Shown: piece by piece, positions 31,901 through 43,900 of the stretch
How positions within the stretch are numbered: position 1 is the first letter of the stretch
Layout: every line of letters starts with the position of its first letter
Assembly (NCBI RefSeq): GCF_947242115.1
Contig: NC_074725.1
Span: 19,386,398 to 19,450,397 of the forward strand
Length of the DNA: 64,000 bases
Reading direction: 5' to 3'
Origin: Biomphalaria glabrata
Taxonomy: Eukaryota; Mollusca; Gastropoda; Planorbidae
Made by a program: the position numbers and the translations under genes
Notes under the pieces: generated by a model
What the model was told of the DNA's origin: nothing
The model's database searches: none
Seen by the model: the letters and a program-made list of their open reading frames with translations, nothing else

Positions 31901-34900
31901 CCACTGATGCAGTGGACCATCAATGTCAAAATATTTTAATTTTTTATGCAAACTGTGGTGGTGAACTTTGCCAAAAGCCTTGGAAAAATCTAATAAGATA
32001 GCATCTATTTGCTCACTATTATCTAAACCTTTTGAAAAATCATCAATTAGTCCTATTAGTTGTGTTTCACATGATCTATATTTCCTAAAGCTATGTTAGT
32101 ATGGAGTAAGGTCATTATGTTTGTCTAAGTGGTTTATGATTTTGCTACATATTATGTGTTGTAGGATTTTACATGTGATGCTTGTTAGTGATACTGGTCT
32201 GTACTATATTTATATCTAGTAGATTAAGATAAATTGAAGATTCTATGTCTGTGTCAATGTCTAGATATTTAGATCTATCTTAGGTCTTAGTATCTATACT
32301 ATAGAATATAGATCTATATTCTAGATCTATTAAAGTCAAAGTCATATTGTTACGTATCTCACTATCCAGGCTCTCTTCACACTGCACCACACGACACAAC
32401 GAACTTAAAGAACCTCACAACTCAGGGCTCCAAAGTATCAGTAACAGTTTAATTTCAAATACATCACAATTACTGTACAGTTGGCAACAACATTACACTA
32501 ACTGTCCAAAAAACTTAGTCTCTGCTCTGGACTGACTTCACACACTGTGCTGGTTCTGAGTTCGCCTTGTACTGGTCACATTGCGAGGTAACGTGGTGTC
32601 TTGACTTAAACACACTCGCTCTTTAGGGTCCCTACATGCCTTCCAGAACCGGATGGAACGTCACTTGACCACTCAGGTTGATTACATTCGCCGTGATCTG
32701 CGTGCGTAATATTTACGACACAGGCATGTACTGTCACTCGTCACTGTTGACCGCTCGTCTGGCGCTGGCCTGGGGCGATTTGTGTTGTCTAAAAAACACA
32801 GCACTACCCCATCTGTCTCACCACCAGGTTTATAACAATATTTATATAATAGATATTTGTATTTATTAGAATTTAGATAGTCTAGATTTAGATTATTAAT
32901 AGATGTAGATCTAGATCTAGTAGATCAAGTACTAGTACATAATGATAAATCTTATCATAGTATAATCTCTATACTCTATAATTATAGTTACTTTACTATC
33001 TATGCTAGTCTAGACTCTAGATCTAGATATAAATTTAAATATAGTATCATATATTACTAAGCTATACTGCTTTTAACTACTATTTAACTACTCAAAGTGT
33101 TTATTTTTTAAACAATTTTTTATTTTAGTGTTACCGCTCTTTGCTTGGGGTATGTTAAGGATTTTTTCATACTCGAAATGGTTAACTTAAATTTGGTTAG
33201 TTTAACAGACTGTTTTTATGTATAAACTAAGCTATGTATTAGCAAGCCTTATGCTAAGTGTCAGGGTTTATGACCTTAATTTTTAAAAAATAATATAAAA
33301 AAAAAGGAAGCTTAACTAAGTGGAAGAACTCCACATTTATAGACATAATCTCAGTGCTGTAAGGTTTACTTTCTTTTTTTAATATCAAACACAGTTAATC
33401 TTTTACCACTATTTAATTAAATAATATTTGTAAATTTTTTATTGATTCATGTTTTGTCAAGATCAATGAATAATTATCTTAAGTTTCAACTTGATCTAAA
33501 AATGGGAAGTGGGAGAAATAATGTGTTGAGAATTTGTACCAGACAGACAAAGTCAGTTGATGTAAGTTTTTAATATCAGGACTTGCAAGCAAAAGCAAGT
33601 GGCACCTCTACAGATTACACCCACTCTTTTTTTTTTAGAACCCAAATCAATTTATTTTACTAAACATTTTATTTTCTCTGTGTTTTATCTAAAACTTGAT
33701 TGTCTAGTGACAGTCTAGTCATTAAAGATTTTAGTACTTAATAATGTTAAAAGTCCATATTGTGTAATATTACATGTGTTGTAGCAAGGTAGTGACCTAG
33801 ATCCAGTGTAGCTATAATCCAATCTTATCTGTTAGCAAATCATGTAAAAATGGGCAAATTACAACAACATTAAATGGAAGCTTAAAATACATTATGAAAT
33901 AAAGAATAATAAACTTTCCATCTATCAGATTTTGAAATAAAATCCTAAATACAAAATAATATTTTCAATTCTACTTTCAACACACTTAAATCTGCGTGCT
34001 GTCACCATTTAGTTTCCACTATTTTCTCCATCTGCTTCTTACCTCATAAATGAATCATGCATGACTCCTCTTTTAGAATTGTAGCACCTTACCTTAATGA
34101 ATAGGCTGAATTTAAAAAAAAATCTTTCCTTTTTTTTTTAACTACTAGAAGCTGTAGGTTTATACATTTATATTTCATTGTATATATCGTTATATGGGCT
34201 TACCATACTTAAAAGAAAAAGGTTTGCTGTTAGGGGAATGTATAGATTACACATTTATGTACAAAAGGCTTATCTTTCAAATCTAGCCTGTTTGTTCCGA
34301 AAGAGTACCCCCCTTCCCCATGCAATATGGCTACTGATCCTTACATCATTTTTAGATTATAAAAGTGCATGATTATTTAGTTGTAGACACACTTAACCCT
34401 CACAAATAACAGAAGTTCCTTGTACTACTGCAATGGACCTCAATTGGGATGAGGTCAGTAATTTAGATATCTTTATATTTCATCTCATGCTTATATCTTT
34501 TTCTGTCTTCATTACATGGATCATATTTCATCACATCTGAGATGCTCTTGGATTGAGTCATTGTTGTTTTATTTGCAGGTCTTAGCAGCCCTCATAAATT
34601 GACTCCTATAACTCCTACCAAATCTGGAAGTAGTAGTAATAGCAAAGATGATTTCCTTCAGTACTACAAAAATTCTGGGCTTGATTCTATGGCTAAAGAT
34701 GTAAGTAGTAGTGATTTATTTGACCTTTCAATTGATTCATTGGCTTCTGGGTCCATCCAGAACATCTTGAGAGAAGGTGGTTGGCTGTTGTGGTTGTCAC
34801 ATGTAATTCTTGAATGGTTGAATTGTACTTCTGGCAAGTGGAACCTTTTTAAAGTTGGAGGTGCTAGTTCACTATATAATGTTCTAGTGCATACATTTTT

Positions 34901-37900
34901 CAAGATAGCAATCAGAGTTAGTACATCACACTGCTAGGCATTCCTTTATTGACTTTGAGTATCTTAAACTTGTTAACCATGATATACTCAATGAATTCAT
35001 ATTAAAATGAAACCAAGCTATATTTAGAGTTGTAGATAACATAATGTTTTATCAAACTGCTTTATTATTGTCGGCACAAGATTGAATATCTTCGCATAGC
35101 TCCTGCCAGTATTTGTTAGCACATTGTCTCGCTACTCTTTGGGCATTGTTACGTGCAGCTCTGAGCCTTATTAAGTTGCTTGGGGTGGGATCCTTCTTGT
35201 AGATTAGCATGGCTGCTCTCTTGTGCCGACTGTGGTAACATAAGAGGACTATATGAGGGCATGAGAAAAGCCTTTGGACCTCACACCAGCAAGTGTGCTC
35301 CACTCAAGTCAAAAGATGGCTCAATCATCAGCGATCGTGCGCTGCAAATGGAACGATGGGTAGAACACTATGCAGAACTCTACCAGATTGAAAACGCCAT
35401 CTCACCAAATGCTGTTTCCAACTTCCCATCACTTCCAGTTTTGACGGAATTAGACGAAACGCCCTCAGTAAAGGAGCTGAGCATTGCCATTGACATGCTT
35501 GCACATGGGAAAACACCCGGAGGAGATGGCATTCCTGCTGAAGTAATTCAGGCTGGAAAACATGCCCTAATCAAACCACTCCATGAACTGCTAAGCTTGT
35601 GCTGGGAACAAGGAATGGTCCCCCAGGAATTGAAAGACTCCAACATTGTTACAATTTATAAAAATAAAGGCGACCGCTCTGATTGTAACAATTACAGAGG
35701 CATCTCACTGCTTAGCATAGTCGGAAAGGCTTTTGCTAGAGTGTTACTAAAGCGATTACAGATCCTGGCAGATCGTGTTTATCCAGAGTCGCAGTGTGGC
35801 TTTAGGGCAGGAAGATCTACAACAGATATGATTTTCTCTCTGCGGCAGCTACAGGAGAAGAGCAGAGAACAAAAGCAGCCCCTCTTCATAGCTTTTATTG
35901 ATTTGACCAAGGCCTTTGACCTTGTTAGCAGAAGCGGTCTGTTTGCTGTACTAGAGAGAATCGGCTGTCCAAATAAGTTAAGAAAACTAGTGTCAGCTTT
36001 TCACGAAAATATGCAGGGCACCGTTCAGTCTGAAAGTTCTTCCTCCAGGCCATTCTCCATTAAGAGCGGTGTAAAACAAGGATGCGTACTGGCCCCTACA
36101 CTTTTTGGCATCTTCTTCTCAGTCGTACTATCCAGTGCTTTTAAATCCCTGGAAGACGGAATATACATCCACAGCAGATCCGATGGAAGGCTCTTTAACC
36201 TGGCACGTCTTAAAGCCAAAACGAAAAGGCGTCGTATCTTGATAAGAGAGCTGCTGTTTGCCGATGACGCGGCACTCGTATCTCACTCACAAGGAGGTCT
36301 ACAGAAGCTAGTGAACGCCTTAGCAGCTGCTTGTCAAGAGTTTAGCCTTACTATAAGTCTCTCCAAGACCGAAATCCTGGCACAAGACGTTGCAGAAATA
36401 CCTATAATACAAATTGGGAACCACACCCTTTCAGTGGTGCAGGAATTTACCTACTTGGGTTCAACAATTGTCAGTAACCTAGACTTAGACATCGAGCTGA
36501 CAAAAAGGATAGGAAAAGCTACCACAGCATTGGCAAAACTCTCCAAGCGCGTCTGGGAAAATGGTAAATTGACCACAGCGACCAAAATCCTAGTCTACAA
36601 CGCCTGTGTTGTGAGCACTCTCCTTTATGGCAGTGAAAGCTGGTCAACATACATGTACCAAGAGCACAGATTGAATAGTTTCCACTTGCGCTGCCTGAGA
36701 CGCATAATGGGCATCTCTTGGAGGGACCATGTCTCCAATCAGGAAGTTTTGAGACTGGCCAATATGAACAGCATGTATGCTCTCCTGACACAAAGGAGAT
36801 TACGCTGGCTCGGACATGTCACCCGCATGCCAGATGGTAGAATCCCGAAAGATATCTTATATGCTGAGCTTGTGGAAGGAGTCAGACCCAAGGGCCGCCC
36901 AAGACTAACATATAGAGATGTCTGCAAGCGAGACATGAGAGCCTCAGGCATCAGTGAAAGTATATGGGAAAACATAGCCAAAGACCGGAGTGCATGGAGA
37001 CAGACTGTGCGTGCTGGGACAACCCTTGCTGAGAACAAAAGAATTGAAGCGGCTTTAATCAAGAGGGAAAAAAAGAAAGCTGCCCTGTCTGCTAGCCCTA
37101 AATCAGAGGCATACAAATGTACGAATTGTGGCAAAGTCTGCCGTTCTAGAATTGGCTTGATTAGCCACACCAGATTCTGCCCCGTCTCAAGATTAAGCCA
37201 AAACCAGTGACTCACTTGGGCGCATCCATTGCCTTTCGAGACAAAAGGAGCCATATAATATTATTGTATCTATTAGTAATGTGTACAAAATATGTTGAAA
37301 GAAGCATGATTAAATGAAACCAACGAAAACTGTAAACATTTACTACATGTGGCCACCTACTTTTACACAATCATTAAGCTTATTTAAACTGAATACAGTC
37401 TCACATTGCTGATCTAATGCAGTTCTGTAAGTCTAAACATCTTGGCTTGGAAGTTTGAAGGCAATCAAATCCACAACATTTTATAACTTTACAGAAAAGT
37501 AATTTTAAATTAATCAACAACACTAATTCAGATGATGGTTAGGTTGGTTAAAGAAATTGTTTTTACTGAGTTAATTTTTTTTTTTTAGTAATAATAGTAA
37601 ATCTTAAATGTCTGCTAAATAATTGAAGTGTGGTTTCCCATCGTTTTAATGTAATATTTTGTTTTTTTTTATTTAGTTAAAAAAAATAGTTTGGTAAAGT
37701 TTTTTAAACATTTTGTTGTGATGGTGTTAGTGTGCAATTTGTGGTGATCTAGCATTGAGCCATCCAGTTGTCTATTTATCATACAGATATAAGGGAGTGA
37801 TGTTGTTTCCCACCCATTACTGTCTGGTATGAGTCACTTTGTGCTTGATAATGTAGACACCAGCCCTGGCCCTGTACACTTTGTAATAACTTTAGATTTG

Positions 37901-40900
37901 GATGATAGGATCTTTAGTAGAGCACTAGGCTAAATATGGCAGTCTCTTGACTTGTCAGCCCCAGTGCTTGTTTTACTGGAGATTTGTTTTTAACTGGTGT
38001 AAGCATTAGAACAATAATAAACACTGGCTTTGTAAACATTAAGTGTAATTACACTGGCTAATTAAGGTTTGTAGGGAGCTGTGGTCTAGTGCTTAATCAC
38101 TCATTTTCCTAACTTAGGACCTCAAGTTTGCATTTGTTAAATGTGTTATAATTAATAAAAATTATCATAAAATCCCCATATTGATGAAATTATTTGAATA
38201 AAAAAAATCAAAGCATTAGGGGTTTGTTAAGACATTTTTACAAATCAAACTAGAACATGAAATTGAAAGGCTATTTAATCTTGGTTAGACCAATATTAGA
38301 ACATATGGGTTCTATATTTAGGATACCTCAACTCAAGAAAACATAAAGAAACTAGAATAAAGACAAAATAGAATTGTGAGACACTTCAGAAGGCTAGATC
38401 TTCATGTGCTAGAACAAATTCCTACAAGTACAACTAGGAAAACCGACTTAGCAGAGTTAATGACAGCAGATTTAATGTATCGAATTAACATGCACAAATA
38501 GACTCGTGAATACTGCCTTAATTTTTTCTTTTGTTGTAAAATAACATCTTTAATTTATAATATATACAAGTTTGTGATTTGAAACTTCAGTGCGTTCTTG
38601 AATTCTAATGGGTATTAGGCATTTGCTGAGACAAGGTAAAGGTTATTGCTGGGTGCTCATTGTTATTAAGATCAGATTTATCACAGTTGTACGTTTTTTT
38701 TTTTTTTTTTTTTTGTTTTTTTTTTTTTTGGTCGAGTGTTAATTATGGGGGTGGTTGTGGCTTGTTTATTACTCAGGTTCTTGAGGCTGGGCACAATTTA
38801 AGCAAACAAATTTCTTGTCACTACAAAGTTATCAAGCATTGAATTTTTTCATAAAAGAATCACTTATTCTTTCATTTGTTAACCATCTAAGCTTTGAAAT
38901 GTTTCATTCAATGCAATACTGTGAAAACATTTCTGGTGAATATGCTAGATCTTATATAGCGTTTTATTTTTTAAAATTATTTTTAATTATAAAATTATTT
39001 ATTTTTTTTTAACTTCGGGAGGGGGTTTGCTAGGAAAAAAGTCAAGATAAAAAAAGGGAAGGCTGTGTAGTGTTTTAAATTGTATTTTTATTAAAGCTAA
39101 ACGGGTTGAAGTTTCAATGTGTATACAAAACCCTCCAGTAACTATCACTGTAACCTGCTCCCAAGTCGCGTATAGTGTCACCCAATGATTTGTTCACGCG
39201 TGATGAAGTGTAAAGTATTCCCCCTACCATTGTCACTACTTTGATTTCAACGCTTAGCTTTTACGATTCTTCCCCCCCCCCCCCTTTTTTTTTTCCCCGA
39301 CACGCACACACGTACATAGCAACACACTCTCGGTACCGCCCACTGAACCTCGATTTTCATTGGCTCTAACAAGGACCAGATGGTTTGGAAATCTCAAGGC
39401 AAGGTGTGCTTGTGTAGAGAAAAGGGTCAGGAAATCAACGGTAGCTTAGACTTGACTTCGCGTTATACTGTATTGCGTTGGGGGCGTCCTAAGTATTTGA
39501 CAAAAGTCAGTCTTTTGCGTTAACATTTGGTACATTCAGACCGAGCCCCCATGGATGCAATGTGAATAAAAAGCTGACCAAAGGGATTGATGACACGATG
39601 ATACAAGAACCCAAACTGCTCAGAGATTGAAGGCATATTGATTGATTGTATCTCTAGTGTTCGCTTTCATTGCTTGCACAAAAAAAAAATCGATCAAATT
39701 CATTCACAATCGTGAACTTATTTTGAATTAGTCTACTTTACAGACTTGTCTCTAAAGACACGCTAAAAATGACCCTGTTGTCAAACAGAAGTGAAACTTA
39801 ATGTGGTTATTGTGCTAGTTCAGTCTGGCTGTGTGTGTTTGATTACATATTGATCAGGAAAACCCTGATGTGCTAGTATTTTATGTGCATGGAACTTAGT
39901 GGGTGTGTGATTGTATGTCATCATTGAATCTACACACAATATAAATGCTCAAAAGTTGTCTTCCCTTGTGAACGTTGCGGCGAAGTACAAGCATGTCCAA
40001 TGTGTCTAGTCGATTGACTAGTGCTCTAAGGAGTCTTATTTATTATACCTAAGAGAATATTTGTATAGGACGAAGCCAGTTCACCAGGTCAGGTATGACG
40101 CCATCTGTAACCTGCGATGTCACTCACTTCTTGGGCTCTTATCCCCGCATTGTGATGGTCCAAGTCAGGGCTGATTGGTGGCTTCTTTTAGGGACTGACA
40201 GGTGGTCGCGTCACGTGCCGAGTTTCTTTGTCGGCTTCATGGGGTATGCTTAGTTTGGGAATGTTGAACACCTGAAAGCGTGTCGTCCTGTTTTGTTTAT
40301 TTATTAGTACTCTTGATTACGTGTCGAGCAGTCCCCACGCCTGTTGCACGGTCATCTAGGTCCGTTGCAAGTGTGTTTGTGTATCTGGATTGACCTCGAG
40401 TCGCCTTGTTTTCACCCTTGCTAATAGACATTTGGTGACCTGGTGTGTACGAGTGACGCATGCGCGTGTGTGAGTTGTTGACTTTATGGATATACCAGAA
40501 CGCCACAATTACTCTGTGCTTACCACGGCAAACATTCGCGGTCATGTGTCTGGATTTGATGACATGGGCAGTCCATCGAGCCAGGAATTGATGTCCTTTG
40601 ACCCGGACGACGATGCCATGTTTTATCAGGGCACTCCGTGCTATTTCTCTGCTGACTTGAAGGAAGCGATGAGCTATGAAGTGGATCCTGACAGTACTCC
40701 CACTTGGAGCTCCAGCGATGCCTATGAAGACTATGAGAGTAATATCGTGTCTACGGACGAGGTGTTTTGCACAGTGAATACCAGACACGGGTTAGAGGAG
40801 GAGCAGCCGAGGAACAAAAGTGTGCCTTCCAATGTGGACGTAAACTTTCACGTAAGTGGAGCACACACCAGTTCTCTTTGTAAATAGACGGTTACTTTCT

Positions 40901-43900
40901 AAATACTAGGCCTCACAATTAGTAATTGTACTTCTAATGGTTTGATTGATTAGTTCGTAACAACGCTAGAAATGTCATTCATAATGACTATTAGCTTGAT
41001 CAGTTCGAAATGGGCACTTCTGTTGACCATTCGTAATGTGCTTTGTAAGTTGGGCTACATTTGGTTATCTGGTTACGAAGATTGCGCTTTGGTCAGTCGA
41101 CGGAGTGATACGGAATCACTCTTCTGCCGTCCCCCCTGTCCCCTGCTTGTATAGTATCTTGTATGTGTTTACTGACAGTTCGGGCATGCTATTGGGTTTA
41201 CATGTGCGCTATCGACAACTTTTTCTCACCGATAAGAGACTTGTACTGACAAGTCTGGCAATGGCGTGGCTGCGTGTTAGATATTTTGAAAGTGACCTCA
41301 ATGTGCCGTGAGATGTTTTCAAGACCTTATTGACCCCGGTCGACAAGGAAGCGACCCATAGCTTGAGATCACTTGTATAATATATAATCAATAGTCTTGA
41401 TTTAAGCCGACAATTCTTAGCTCTATTTATAGAAATTCATTTGTACAAAATCTTGTTGGATAGCATTATAAGTTAATATTATGATGCTGGTCCTATCAGA
41501 CTTGTTACATGAGATATTTTCTGAGTGGATGCGCGTTCACAGCGTGTTTGTAGTGTGTGTATTACTTACCTTCTCGTTGTAACGTGTGGCTACACTTCAA
41601 TATATACCGCAGGTTAGAAATCTCAAAGTGAGCACTTACAGCGCCCACAGAACGCCAGGTGAGATAAAAGTATATCTTGACTGTAGACCGGATCGTAAGT
41701 CTTTTGATATCTGACACACTTGTTCAGAGAGACACCTCGAGTTTTAGTTTCTCACCGACGTTATCTTTGACGAGCAACACAGCACTCGAGCGTAGCAATG
41801 TTGGCATTGGACTGTGGTAATATGTCAACTGGCTTGAGAGGGTTACATAACGTTCTAATACTGGAGTGTAGGTGGATGGGTGGAAACAAAAGTACAGCTG
41901 GCGTCTTGTCTGTTACAAGGTCATTTATTGATTACATTTTCCCCCCTGTAAAACAAGGAGCAGTTCAGCTGAAAGGAGTTGTAGAAACGAAAGTTTGAAA
42001 AGGGGAGGGGTAGGAGTGGAGTATGTTAGGCTGGTACATTAGCAACCACGCCCCCACCCACGCCTGCTTTGCTTGTTAGCAGTGTTGACCACTATTCACT
42101 GTGTGTGTGTGTGTTGACTCCCTGTTTTATCCTAGCAGGTCACATTGCTTGTGGGTTTTCCCCCAAGATTATTATGGCTTTGTGTGTAACACACAGGAAA
42201 TACAAGAAGGGAACAAAGAAACTATATTTACATGCATTGGAACAAGTTCTGCACCAGTGACATACCTTTTTTTTTTTGTTTCTGTTTAGCATTCAAAAAT
42301 TGTTTTTATCTTGTACCGTCTTATCCATTTCTGAAATGTTTTTTAGTCCCTTTGTCTAGTTATACATAGACTAAAATTGTGCTGATCTACAAATTAAGAG
42401 CTACACTTAACAAGACTGGAGTGGAGTTAGTTTAAAGCAAGCACACAGTTTTCTCAGAACATTTGAACATTGTTTAATCCTTAGGCTTTTACAAAGATTT
42501 TAATTACATTTTTTGCTGAATGCACTTTACTTGGTAATAAATGTGTCCTAATTAAACCTAATTACAATTCAGTGGTTAAAGCTGGGTCTACAAATTATAT
42601 AATAGTCTAGATTTTATCTGTTGCATTAAAATACAGGGCTTGTTCCTAATTTTGAGAATGTTTATTGTAGAAACATTTTAATAGAGTATCAAATTATTAA
42701 CATTTTTTTTTCCAAGCATATGTCCATATAATATATATGTAAATGTCACAAAGTTTCAACTGATTTTCAGACTTAATTTATCGTGTTATCTTTGATCTAT
42801 TAAAAATTTCTCAGCATCAAATGTTTTTAAATATTGTTTAACTCAGTTAAACCCTAACTTTTTCACATTTTTTATTTACTTTTGTCTATGTGCTGCTATT
42901 TTTAAAAAAATAAATTAGTCAAATTGTAGTGCTCTGATCATCTTAATTAATAAAAGATCATAGCACATTTTGAATGCTTACCCCAAATTTGTGGTGTGGC
43001 TGAATGGCATGCACCGCTTGGCTGCCTGGCAAGGGAGCTGTGTTTGCTGAGCTGCCTAAAGGCATCTTGCATCATATAAATTTTCTACCAGATACCCCTT
43101 CCCCACACATGTCCACAAAAAAGGTTGGACCATAGCGAACTGAGCATGCTATGCATGTTATAGGATGAAAGATGTGCTAATCTTCTGTCCTATAGGCCTA
43201 AGTGTAATTTTTTAAAATTTTTTGAACTGTGTTCTGTGGCCACTTGAAGAAATGTTAGTCAATGTTTGAGGGTTGCAGTTCACTCATTTGTAGAAATTGG
43301 CTTTTAAAAAAGGGTGGCTACTCACTGCCCAACCTCAGTGAGTGTCCATTAAAAGTCAAACATACACCAATTAATGATACTTTGACCATATGGGAAGGAT
43401 TTTATCCATAGGACAGGAGTGAGAGATTGCTCTTGATGCAAGCCTGGGTTCCCCCATTTTAGTGAGGCTGGAGGTCGAGCCCTTAAAGGTTTCTCATATT
43501 CTTTTTATACTGTGTCACCACTCATTTAACCATGAGCATATGGCTCCAGTGAGTAACTGCCTGGCAGATGGGATGGTTTAACAGCGAAGCTTTACTTTCA
43601 TCCTCCACAATTCTTGCTTGCTAGAATCTGCTATGTGAGCCCACTGGAGGCAGTTTTCAATATCAGCCTGTCTGTCTCCCCTATCAGATGTTTCCACAGG
43701 GTGACATGATGGGCCTGAAATATACCCCCTTCATTGCCCAACATGAATACTTGATAGTCTGAGTGCATAAAACGTACTTGAAGACTATTTATTCAAGTAG
43801 AAAAATTATAATAAAACTATAATATAGATAACTATATATAAATATAATAATTTAGAAAATATTTTTTATGCTTTTTCTTTCCTCACAGAATGGAATCTTG

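Larger units (their letters stand above)
28913..34578 (+). other. TFDP intron 1, rich in TCTAGA words
   Basis: A long AT-rich intron. Stretches 28950-29600, 30690-30870, 32220-32345 and 32870-33060 are dense in TCTAGA, AGATCT and CTAGA words. The intron holds a minus-strand LINE (30850-32215) and a solo LTR (32348-32837). No further exon is supported. Confidence 0.6.

Noticed and set aside
34701-34937. Open continuation after the TFDP MAKD exon
   Set aside because: A strong GTAAGT donor at 34701 and the phase-0 match to exon 43889 show that this is intron.
36739-37254. 171-codon minus-strand frame
   Set aside because: Antisense shadow of the LINE reverse-transcriptase frame.
40297-40788. 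163-codon minus-strand frame
   Set aside because: Opposite-strand shadow of the TFDP isoform B exon; no recognisable domain and no splice context.
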